Of a stretch of DNA of 40,037 bases, positions 33,268 to 40,037 are shown in pieces. A program made the translations under genes and the position numbers. The notes below the pieces were generated by a model, which saw only the letters and a list, made by a program, of their open reading frames with translations, did no database searches and was not told the origin of the DNA. The number at the start of each line of letters is the position of its first letter. The first letter of the stretch is position 1. Origin of the DNA: an uncultured Pelagibacteraceae bacterium (GTDB taxonomy: Bacteria; Pseudomonadota; Alphaproteobacteria; Pelagibacterales; Pelagibacteraceae); contig CACEDG010000009.1 of NCBI GenBank assembly GCA_902558225.1, forward strand, positions 1 to 40,037. The letters are read 5' to 3'.

Positions 33268-34865
33268 GTAAAGAAAGATTATATATATTCGATACAACTC
33301 TTAGAGATGGAGCTCAAACACAAGGTGTTGATTTTTCTTTAGAGGATAAAGAAAAAATTGCTTTAGCTTTAGACAATCTTGGTGTGGATTATATAGAGGC
33401 AGGATGGCCTGGGGCAAATCCAACAGATACTGAATTTTTTCAAAAAAAATATAATTTTAAAAATTCAAAATTAACTTCTTTTGGAATGACCAAGAGATCA
33501 GGACGAAGTGCAGAAAATGATACTGGTTTATCAGCACTTATGAACTCGAATACTTCTGCCGTATGTTTAGTGGGTAAGTCTTGGGATTTTCATGTTGATG
33601 TTGCTTTAGGAATAACAAATAAAGAAAATTTAGACAATATTTCCGAAAGCGCTAAACATTTTGTTAAAGCAAAAAAAGAATTCATGTTTGATGCAGAACA
33701 TTTTTTTGATGGCTACAAAGCAAACTCAAAATATGCACTTGAATGTATTAAAGCTGCTTATGATCAAGGTGCTAGATGGGTAGTGCTATGTGATACAAAT
33801 GGTGGAACACTTCCTCATGAAGTTACTCAAATAGTAAATGAAGTTTCAAAAGTGATTCCTGGAAAGAATTTAGGTATCCATGCACATAATGATACAGGTA
33901 ATGCAGTGGCCAACTCATTAGCAGCAGTGATGTCTGGCGCTAGACAAATTCAGGGTACAATAAATGGATTAGGTGAAAGATGTGGAAATGCAAATTTGAT
34001 GTCGTTAATACCCACTTTTTTTTTGAAAAAAGATTTTTCATCTAAATTTGAAATTGGAATAAAATCAGAAAACATAAAAAAATTAACTGATTGTTCAAGA
34101 TTATTAGATGAAATTTTAAACAGAAAACCCAACCAACATTTACCATATGTTGGTGCAGCAGCTTTTTCGCATAAAGGAGGATTACATGTATCAGCTGTTC
34201 AAAAAGATCCAAAAACTTATGAGCATATCAATCCTGAAGAAGTTGGAAATACACGAAATATTGTTGTTTCAGATCAATCTGGGAAATCAAATATAATTTC
34301 CAGACTGAAAAGTATCAACGTTAACATTCAGGAAAGTGATCCAAAAATTAAAAAATTATTAGACGAAGTAAAAGATAGAGAATTTATTGGTTATAGTTAT
34401 GATGGTGCTGATGCATCATTTGAATTATTGGCTAGAAGAATCATTGGAGAAATACCAAGATATATTTCAATTAACGAATATGATGTTTCGGTAAAAAAAA
34501 ATAAATCTGGTGAAATTGTATCCTCTGCAAAAGCACAATTAGAAGTTGATGGCGAAAAAATTATGTGTGAAGGAGAGGGGAATGGGCCAGTAAATGCTCT
34601 TGATAATGCTATAAGACAAAACGTTGATAGACTTGCAAAATATTCTAAATATTTAAAAGATTTAAAACTAGTTGATTACAAAGTAAGAATTTTAAATACT
34701 GGGACTGAGGCTGTAACCAGAGTATCAATTGAAAGCACAGATTCAAAAGGAAAAAATTGGTTTACTATTGGTGTGTCGACAAACATAATTGATGCTTCAT
34801 TCAAAGCATTGATTGATAGTTTAGATTATAAACTATTTAAGGATAACGCTCCTGCTAGTAAATAA
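33264..34865 (+). CDS. cimA: Citramalate synthase
   Basis: This 533-residue enzyme condenses pyruvate and acetyl-CoA to (R)-citramalate, giving isoleucine a threonine-independent route. The DRE-TIM barrel shows FDTTLRDGAQTQGVDF, the metal-binding HAHNDTGNAVANSLA and GTINGLGERCGNANL. The C-terminal part (about 400-533) is a LeuA-type allosteric domain. The GAQTQG pattern and the long gap between barrel motifs fit CimA better than 2-isopropylmalate or homocitrate synthase. It is translationally coupled to cysS by overlap and ends next to trmJ. Confidence 0.88.
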   Translation: MSKERLYIFDTTLRDGAQTQGVDFSLEDKEKIALALDNLGVDYIEAGWPGANPTDTEFFQKKYNFKNSKLTSFGMTKRSGRSAENDTGLSALMNSNTSAVCLVGKSWDFHVDVALGITNKENLDNISESAKHFVKAKKEFMFDAEHFFDGYKANSKYALECIKAAYDQGARWVVLCDTNGGTLPHEVTQIVNEVSKVIPGKNLGIHAHNDTGNAVANSLAAVMSGARQIQGTINGLGERCGNANLMSLIPTFFLKKDFSSKFEIGIKSENIKKLTDCSRLLDEILNRKPNQHLPYVGAAAFSHKGGLHVSAVQKDPKTYEHINPEEVGNTRNIVVSDQSGKSNIISRLKSINVNIQESDPKIKKLLDEVKDREFIGYSYDGADASFELLARRIIGEIPRYISINEYDVSVKKNKSGEIVSSAKAQLEVDGEKIMCEGEGNGPVNALDNAIRQNVDRLAKYSKYLKDLKLVDYKVRILNTGTEAVTRVSIESTDSKGKNWFTIGVSTNIIDASFKALIDSLDYKLFKDNAPASK

Positions 34866-35579
34866 ATGAGTGAAAAAAATATTTCTTTCATTTTACACAA
34901 ACCACAATTATCAGAAAATATTGGAGCTTGTGCCAGAGCTATAAAAAACTTTAGATTTAAGAAATTAGTCTTAATTAATCCAAAACCAATTTTTCCTAAT
35001 GATAAAATTTTGGCTACATCAGTTGGAGCAAAAGATATTATAAGTCATAGTAAAAATTACGATAATCTAGAAAAAGCTTTAGACAAAATAGATATTTTAA
35101 TTGCCACTTCTGCAAGATTTAGAAATAAGAATATTAAACACATTAAATTAGAGGATTTAAAAAAAATAAATTTTAAAAAGAAAATTGGTTTTTTATTTGG
35201 TTCAGAGGCATCAGGATTGTCAAATGACGAGATAAGCTACGCGAGTTATACTTTACAAATACCAACTAATCCTGACTTCAAATCTCTTAATTTATCTCAT
35301 AGTTTAATCATAATTGCTCAATACGTTTCAAGTCTTCTTAAAATAAAAAATGCTCCATTTAGAAAATCTAAAAAAGTTAAATCAGCTAGTAAAAAAGAAA
35401 TACAATCTATGTTAAATCTTTGTATTAATAATTTAGATGAGATAAATTTTTTTAGACCTAAGGAAAAAAGACCAAAAATGCTAGAGAACCTTAGAAATAT
35501 TTTTTATAAAATGGACTTATCCGATAAAGAAACACGTATATTATCTGGTGTATTTGCAAGTTTAGGTAAAAAACGTTGA
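34866..35579 (+). CDS. trmJ: tRNA 2'-O-methyltransferase, TrmJ/TrmH family
   Basis: This 237-residue SPOUT methyltransferase has the three knot motifs: NIGACARAIKNF (motif 1), GFLFGSEASGLSNDEI (motif 2) and LNLSHSLIIIAQ (motif 3). The C-terminal 80 residues form a charged helical extension as in TrmJ, which methylates position 32 of tRNA. The start follows the cimA stop without a gap. The exact target nucleotide is inferred. Its last base adjoins the -35 of the rpsD promoter. Confidence 0.87.
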   Translation: MSEKNISFILHKPQLSENIGACARAIKNFRFKKLVLINPKPIFPNDKILATSVGAKDIISHSKNYDNLEKALDKIDILIATSARFRNKNIKHIKLEDLKKINFKKKIGFLFGSEASGLSNDEISYASYTLQIPTNPDFKSLNLSHSLIIIAQYVSSLLKIKNAPFRKSKKVKSASKKEIQSMLNLCINNLDEINFFRPKEKRPKMLENLRNIFYKMDLSDKETRILSGVFASLGKKR

Positions 35580-35607
35580 TTGACAAAATAATGAGTAAGT
35601 TTATAAG
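35580..35607 (+). promoter_or_regulatory. rpsD promoter, near-leaderless
   Basis: A perfect TTGACA (35580-35585) is followed after 16 bp by TATAAG (35602-35607). This is the strongest sigma-70-like promoter I found in the window. It lies in the 40-bp gap between trmJ and rpsD. Transcription is expected around 35614, leaving only about 5 untranslated bases before the ATG at 35620, too few for a Shine-Dalgarno sequence. Confidence 0.7.
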
Positions 35608-35619
35608 ACCCTCTATCAT

Positions 35620-36237
35620 ATGACAAAACGATTAAACTCTAAACACAAAGTAGATAGAAGATTAAAAGTAAATCTATGGGGTAGACCGAAAAGCCCATTT
35701 AACACAAGAGCTTATGGACCGGGTCAACATGGTCAAACGAAAACTTCAAAACCCTCAGATTATGGAATTCAATTACAAGCAAAACAAAAATTAAAAGCCT
35801 ACTACGGTAATATAAATGAAAGACAATTTAGAAATATTTATAAAAAAGCGAGTATGCTAAAAGGTGATACCAGTGAAAATTTAATTGGTTTACTTGAGCG
35901 AAGACTAGACTCAGTCATTTACAGAGCAAAATTTGCAACAACTATTTTCTCAGCTAGACAATTAATTAATCATGGTCACGTTAAAGTAAATGGAAAAAAA
36001 GTTAATATAGGAAGTGCTTTGGTAAGAGAAGAAGATACAATCGAAATAAGAGATAAATCAAAACAATTAGCCAATGTCGATATTGCCTTAGCGAATAAAG
36101 AAAGAGAAACTCCAGAATATATTCAAATGGATGAAAAAAATAAGAAGTTTAAGTTTGTAAGAATTCCTAAGTTTGAAGAAGTGCCTTATCCTGTTGTAAT
36201 GGAACCTAATTTAGTAATTGAATATTATTCAAGATAA
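35620..36237 (+). CDS. rpsD: 30S ribosomal protein S4
   Basis: This 205-residue primary 16S rRNA-binding protein starts [20 protein letters not shown] and contains [12 protein letters not shown], the S4 RNA-binding domain [34 protein letters not shown], and the usual C-terminal [15 protein letters not shown], the pieces being read separately. It lacks the zinc-binding cysteines of some S4 proteins. As in other alphaproteobacteria it is a lone gene outside the S13-S11-rpoA operon. It has its own strong promoter. Confidence 0.96.
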   Translation: MTKRLNSKHKVDRRLKVNLWGRPKSPFNTRAYGPGQHGQTKTSKPSDYGIQLQAKQKLKAYYGNINERQFRNIYKKASMLKGDTSENLIGLLERRLDSVIYRAKFATTIFSARQLINHGHVKVNGKKVNIGSALVREEDTIEIRDKSKQLANVDIALANKERETPEYIQMDEKNKKFKFVRIPKFEEVPYPVVMEPNLVIEYYSR

Positions 36238-36240
36238 TAA

Positions 36241-36573
36241 CTATTTCTTATAATTTATATTCTTATCATCAAAAACTTTTTTTAGCTCACCACTTTCATA
36301 CATCTCTTTAATGATATCACAACCACCAATGAATTCTTTTTTAATATAAAGCTGAGGAATAGTAGGCCAATCACTATAAACTTTTATTCCTTCTCTCAAT
36401 AACTGGTCTTCCAATACATTTACTCCTTTATAATTCACTTCTAATATTTTTAGTATATTAGATACGGCCATTGAAAATCCACATTGCGGTGCATCTGGAG
36501 TTCCTTTCATAAATAAACATACCTCGTTATTATCTATGTGATTTTTTATTAAATTCTTAGTTTGATCATCCAT
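36241..36573 (-). CDS. grxD: Monothiol glutaredoxin, Grx4/GrxD type
   Basis: This 110-residue CGFS-type glutaredoxin shows [36 protein letters not shown] and no second active-site cysteine. Such proteins bind a 2Fe-2S cluster with glutathione and deliver it to targets or form a mixed cluster with BolA proteins. The adjacent upstream gene is bolA, and their coding regions overlap by one base, which supports that partnership. It ends 3 bp from convergent rpsD. Confidence 0.94.
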   Translation of the reverse strand: MDDQTKNLIKNHIDNNEVCLFMKGTPDAPQCGFSMAVSNILKILEVNYKGVNVLEDQLLREGIKVYSDWPTIPQLYIKKEFIGGCDIIKEMYESGELKKVFDDKNINYKK

Positions 36574-36803
36574 TATTGTTCCTTAGTTTTAATTGCAAGC
36601 GCATGTAATTCATTACCCATTTTACCTTTTAAAGAATTATAAACCATTTTATGTTGTTCAATTTTACTTTTACCTGAAAAACTTGATGATGTAATAGTTG
36701 CAGAATAATGATTACCATCGCCAGCTAAATCTTGAATTTCAACTAAAGCATCTGGTAATGCTTCTTTTATATGTTTCTCAATTTCTTTTAGATCCATTGC
36801 CAT
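36573..36803 (-). CDS. bolA: BolA family protein
   Basis: This is a 76-residue BolA/IbaG-type protein from the ATG at 36803, reading [19 protein letters not shown], with [11 protein letters not shown] and the conserved [13 protein letters not shown] segment including the cluster-ligand histidine. The MAMD start is usual in alphaproteobacteria and overlaps the purL stop by one base; an in-frame ATG nine codons upstream is inside purL and is not needed. It probably forms a 2Fe-2S heterodimer with the next gene product, the CGFS glutaredoxin. Confidence 0.93.
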   Translation of the reverse strand: MAMDLKEIEKHIKEALPDALVEIQDLAGDGNHYSATITSSSFSGKSKIEQHKMVYNSLKGKMGNELHALAIKTKEQ

Positions 36804-38995
36804 TAAGCACTCATATAGTTTGTTAACCAATTTGTATAATATGACTTTAATTCGTCAATTGTAAGTTTTGTCTTTTGATTAATAATCATCTCTTTGTCAG
36901 TAATAATCCCTAATTCATCATAATGAACTGAATTTTTGTCTAATAAATTAGTTACCTCTTTTAGATCCTCAGGTTTAATTTCAATAATATATCTCCCCTG
37001 ATCTTCACAGAATAGGTATTCTAGTTCATTAACAAAATTGTTAGCTTTTTTTAATTTGATTCCCTTATTTCCTTGAATACACATTTTGCTAATAGCAGTT
37101 ATAAGACCTCCTAAAGAAATATCATGCGCACTTTGAATATAATCTTTATTAATTAAATTTAACAAAGACTCTCCATTATTTTTTTCATTAAATAAATTAA
37201 CCTCAGGCGGAGGACCATTCTTTTCATCTAAAATTGCTCTAGCAAATAAACTTTGATCAATATGTCCCTCGGTTTTACCTATGACTAAAACTAAATTATC
37301 AATCTTTTTGAAATCCATGGTCACCATTTTTTTATAGTCTTTAATTAAACCTACACCACCAATTGACGGCGTTGGTTTAATTCCCACCTCTTTAGTTTGA
37401 TTATAAAAAGATACATTTCCAGAAACTACTGGAAAATTCAAATATTTGCTCGCTTCCCCAATTCCTTGCACACACTCAACAAACTCTCCCATGTTATTCT
37501 CATTCTCTGGGCTTCCAAAATTTAAACAATTTGTAATTGCAATGGGAGTTGCTCCAACTGATATTAAATTTCTCCAACTTTCTGCAACAACCTGTTTGCC
37601 ACCGGTAAGGGGATGTGCCCAACAATAAACAGCTGAAGAGTCAACAGATGCAGCTACGGCTTTATCTGTGCCATGAACTCTCACAACACCAGAGTCTCCT
37701 CCAGGTTTTTGGATTGTATCTCCCATAACTGTATGATCATATTGTCTCCATATCCATTCTTTACTACAAATATTTTGATTGGATAAAACTTTTTTTAAAA
37801 CATCTTTTATATTTAATTTCTTATAAATATCTTTTTTAATTTTATTTTTTTTTGGTAATTTAGTTTTTTTCCATTTTCGATTATACATTGGTGAGTCTTC
37901 AACTAAAGTTTTAACGGGTATGTTAGCAACTTGCTTGTTATCGAAAAATAGTTCAATTTTTTTTGTATTAGTTGTTTTACCAATTATAGCAAAATCTAAA
38001 TTCCATTTATCAAATATTTTTTTTGCTAAATCCTCTTTTCCATTTTCTAAAACAATAAGCATTCTTTCTTGGCTTTCAGAAAGCATTATTTCATAAGGTG
38101 TCATTTTTGTTTCTCTACAAGGAACTTTATCTAGATTAATTTCGATACCCAGATTTCCTTTTGAGGCCATTTCAATACTTGATGATGTTAGTCCAGCTGC
38201 ACCCATATCTTGAATAGCTATAATTGAGTCTCCAGCCATTAATTCTAAACATGCTTCTAAAAGTAGTTTTTCTGTAAATGGATCTCCTACTTGGACTGTA
38301 GGTTTTTTTTCCTCAATCTTTTCATCAAAACTTGCAGAGGCCATACTAGCTCCATGAATACCATCTCTTCCAGTTTTTGATCCGACATAGATTACAGGTT
38401 TATTTAAACCTGCAGCTTTGGAGTAAAAAATCTTATTTTTTTTGACAAGACCCAATGTCATTGCATTAACTAAAATATTTCCGTTGTAAGAACTATCAAA
38501 GGATGTTTGCCCAGCTATCGTTGGTACTCCCATACAATTTCCATATCCTCCAATTCCATGCACAACCCCACGCAAAAGATTTTTTGTCTTTTTATGCTGT
38601 GGTGATCCAAAATGTATTGAGTTTAAATTAGCTATTGGTCTTGCTCCCATTGTAAATACATCTCTCATAATGCCCCCAACACCTGTTGCAGCTCCTTGGT
38701 ATGGTTCAATAAAGGAAGGATGATTATGACTTTCAATTTTAAAAACTATTGCATCACCATCTTCAATGTCTATGACACCTGCATTTTCTCCTGGTCCTTG
38801 AATTACCTTTTTTCCTTTTGTGGGTAATTTTTTTAAATGAAGTCTTGAAGATTTATATGAACAGTGTTCATTCCACATTGCAGAAAAAATTCCAAGTTCT
38901 GTAAGATTAGGCGATCTTTTTAATAGATCACAAATTTTTTTATACTCATCTTTCTTTAGACCGTGGTCTATTGCTATTTGTTCATTAACTTCCAT
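36803..38995 (-). CDS. purL: Phosphoribosylformylglycinamidine synthase subunit PurL
   Basis: This 730-residue protein is the small-type PurL, the ATP-dependent amidation subunit of purine synthesis step four. It has the two AIRS-like halves: [16 protein letters not shown] and [20 protein letters not shown] in the first, and [14 protein letters not shown] and [10 protein letters not shown] across the middle. It needs PurQ for ammonia and PurS as a bridging subunit, both encoded directly upstream. Its start codon overlaps the end of purQ. Confidence 0.96.
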   Translation of the reverse strand: MEVNEQIAIDHGLKKDEYKKICDLLKRSPNLTELGIFSAMWNEHCSYKSSRLHLKKLPTKGKKVIQGPGENAGVIDIEDGDAIVFKIESHNHPSFIEPYQGAATGVGGIMRDVFTMGARPIANLNSIHFGSPQHKKTKNLLRGVVHGIGGYGNCMGVPTIAGQTSFDSSYNGNILVNAMTLGLVKKNKIFYSKAAGLNKPVIYVGSKTGRDGIHGASMASASFDEKIEEKKPTVQVGDPFTEKLLLEACLELMAGDSIIAIQDMGAAGLTSSSIEMASKGNLGIEINLDKVPCRETKMTPYEIMLSESQERMLIVLENGKEDLAKKIFDKWNLDFAIIGKTTNTKKIELFFDNKQVANIPVKTLVEDSPMYNRKWKKTKLPKKNKIKKDIYKKLNIKDVLKKVLSNQNICSKEWIWRQYDHTVMGDTIQKPGGDSGVVRVHGTDKAVAASVDSSAVYCWAHPLTGGKQVVAESWRNLISVGATPIAITNCLNFGSPENENNMGEFVECVQGIGEASKYLNFPVVSGNVSFYNQTKEVGIKPTPSIGGVGLIKDYKKMVTMDFKKIDNLVLVIGKTEGHIDQSLFARAILDEKNGPPPEVNLFNEKNNGESLLNLINKDYIQSAHDISLGGLITAISKMCIQGNKGIKLKKANNFVNELEYLFCEDQGRYIIEIKPEDLKEVTNLLDKNSVHYDELGIITDKEMIINQKTKLTIDELKSYYTNWLTNYMSA

Positions 38996-39678
38996 TATTT
39001 GATATTATTAATTAGATTTTTAAAGAAAATTGAGCCATCTTCACCAGATAAACTTTGATCAATCATTCTTTCTGGGTGTGGCATCATTCCTAATACATTT
39101 TTTTCTTTATTAAAAATTCCTGCAATATTTTTTAAAGATCCATTTGGGTTAAATTGATCCTCAACTTTACCCTCATTATTGCAATAATAAATTGCTATTT
39201 GATTATTATCTTCAATTTCTTTTAATTGATCTTTTGTACAAAAGTAGTTTCCTTCGTTATGGGCAATATGAAATTCTAAAACTTTTTTATCAAGATTTTT
39301 AAAATAAGTATTTTCTTTGTTATCTAATTTTACAAAAACGTTTTTACAGATAAACTCTAGATATTTATTTCTAAGTAGCACACCAGGCACTAATCCAGTT
39401 TCAACTAATATTTGAAATCCATTACAAATACCCATGACCAAACCACCAGATTTTGCAAAATTGATGACTGATTGCATTATTTTTGATTTAGCAGCCATGC
39501 TGCCACAACGAAGATAATCACCATAAGAAAACCCACCAGGTAGAACAACTAAATCACTTTTTGGTAATTCATTATCATTATGCCAAACCATTGAATTTTT
39601 GAATCCAAATTTCTTTAACGCAACATCCATATCTCGATCACAATTTGAACCAGGAAAGGTTATTACAGATGATTTCAT
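38995..39678 (-). CDS. purQ: Phosphoribosylformylglycinamidine synthase subunit PurQ
   Basis: This 227-residue class I glutamine amidotransferase supplies ammonia to PurL. It shows [12 protein letters not shown] at the start, [15 protein letters not shown], the nucleophilic cysteine in GICNGFQIL, and the His-Glu of the triad in [17 protein letters not shown] is also typical of PurQ. It overlaps purL by one base and follows purS after 3 bases. Confidence 0.96.
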   Translation of the reverse strand: MKSSVITFPGSNCDRDMDVALKKFGFKNSMVWHNDNELPKSDLVVLPGGFSYGDYLRCGSMAAKSKIMQSVINFAKSGGLVMGICNGFQILVETGLVPGVLLRNKYLEFICKNVFVKLDNKENTYFKNLDKKVLEFHIAHNEGNYFCTKDQLKEIEDNNQIAIYYCNNEGKVEDQFNPNGSLKNIAGIFNKEKNVLGMMPHPERMIDQSLSGEDGSIFFKNLINNIK

Positions 39679-39681
39679 TAA

Positions 39682-39924
39682 TTATTGTGTTCCAATAATT
39701 TTATAATTTTCAATAACAAGATTCGCCAAAAGTTTTTTACACATATTCTCGACTAAATCTTTTGCTTTTTCAGGATCTTCTTCCTTTACTTCAATTTCAA
39801 AATATTTTCCCTGTCTAACTTCATTTATATCTTTAAAACCCATACCGTCTAAAGTTTGATGGATAACTTTACCTTGGGGATCTAATACATCTTTCTTAAG
39901 TGTAATTATTGCAGATATTTTCAT
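39682..39924 (-). CDS. purS: Phosphoribosylformylglycinamidine synthase subunit PurS
   Basis: This 80-residue dimeric bridging subunit holds PurL and PurQ together. It shows the typical LKKDVLDPQGKVIHQTLDGM at the start and VRQGKYFEIEV in the middle. The ATG overlaps the TGA of the upstream gene (ATGA). Its presence confirms the three-subunit form of the synthase. Confidence 0.95.
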   Translation of the reverse strand: MKISAIITLKKDVLDPQGKVIHQTLDGMGFKDINEVRQGKYFEIEVKEEDPEKAKDLVENMCKKLLANLVIENYKIIGTQ

Positions 39925-40037
39925 TTATTTTTTTTTTTGACTGAGGATAATTTAGTAACATTTACAGCAGATACATTCGATTGCTCATGAAGAATACCCA
40001 GTCTTTTTGCAACTTCAGTATAAGCAGGTATGAGATC
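39921..40037 (-). CDS. purC: Probable phosphoribosylaminoimidazole-succinocarboxamide synthase, C-terminal end only
   Basis: An open frame runs in from the right edge on the minus strand and ends at a TGA (39923-39921) that overlaps the purS start. The visible 38 residues read LIPAYTEVAKRLGILHEQ and then a low-complexity lysine-rich end. The segment resembles the C terminus of alphaproteobacterial PurC (an EAYQEVARRLGI pattern), and purC usually precedes purS in this class. Only the end is visible, so the identity is moderate. The 3' end contains an 11-base A run on the coding strand, a possible slippage site. Confidence 0.6.
   Translation of the reverse strand, partial: DLIPAYTEVAKRLGILHEQSNVSAVNVTKLSSVKKKNK

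Noticed and set aside
1-40037. CRISPR arrays, tRNA genes, insertion sequences, integrase or toxin-antitoxin genes
   Set aside because: Read for direct repeats, cloverleaf-like segments and typical protein motifs in all gaps; none seen, and gaps are too short for most of these.

Overview
The window looks like a stretch of a SAR11-type alphaproteobacterial chromosome (Pelagibacterales). This rests on four things: strong AT bias (roughly 30% G+C by eye), almost no intergenic DNA, gene content and order (purC-S-Q-L then bolA and a monothiol glutaredoxin; cysS, cimA, trmJ, rpsD; gph, glmU, glmS; prpDBC), and many transporters that rely on periplasmic binding proteins. The assignment is by recognition, not by database search. 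No gap between genes exceeds about 160 bp. I see no rRNA, tRNA, CRISPR array, insertion sequence, prophage or clear foreign island.

Layout. 1-2719: an operon of mtnA (5' end outside the window), a class II aldolase and a speD-speE fusion. It links polyamine synthesis to disposal of its by-product methylthioadenosine. 2782-5018: an octopine/basic amino acid type ABC importer (binding protein and two permeases, no ATPase here). 5015-7451: a DUF6165 protein and two glycosyltransferases, probably envelope glycan synthesis. 7451-11224: a thioredoxin-fold protein, a gamma-carbonic anhydrase-like protein, a flavin-binding PNPOx-like protein, a 3-hydroxyisobutyrate dehydrogenase-like reductase and an MFS transporter. 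11268-13044: rpoZ with a long acidic tail and a CaiB-type CoA transferase. 13045-17763: a TRAP transporter (dctP, dctQ, dctM) followed by dusA and a TauE-type exporter. 17774-19530: a DUF2061 protein and a phosphohexomutase.

19688-22896: nrdA, nrdB and a DUF1289 protein. 22902-26424: the methylcitrate cycle operon prpD-prpB-prpC. 26479-29680: gph, an acetyltransferase-only glmU and glmS. 29716-33267: class II DAHP synthase, nadE and cysS. 33264-36237: cimA, trmJ and rpsD. 36241-40037: grxD, bolA, purL, purQ, purS and the end of probable purC, all on the minus strand.

The most notable structure lies in compaction and in small RNA-level signals. All seven convergent gene pairs end within 10 bp of each other or overlap. 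Several promoters sit so close to the start codon that the mRNA should be leaderless or nearly so. Two hairpins have an eight-base U tract running directly into the AUG of the next gene (dctQ and the DUF2061 gene). The mtnA-aldolase-speDE operon and the domain-reduced glmU are the most interesting coding findings. I found no system that I can claim is wholly new.
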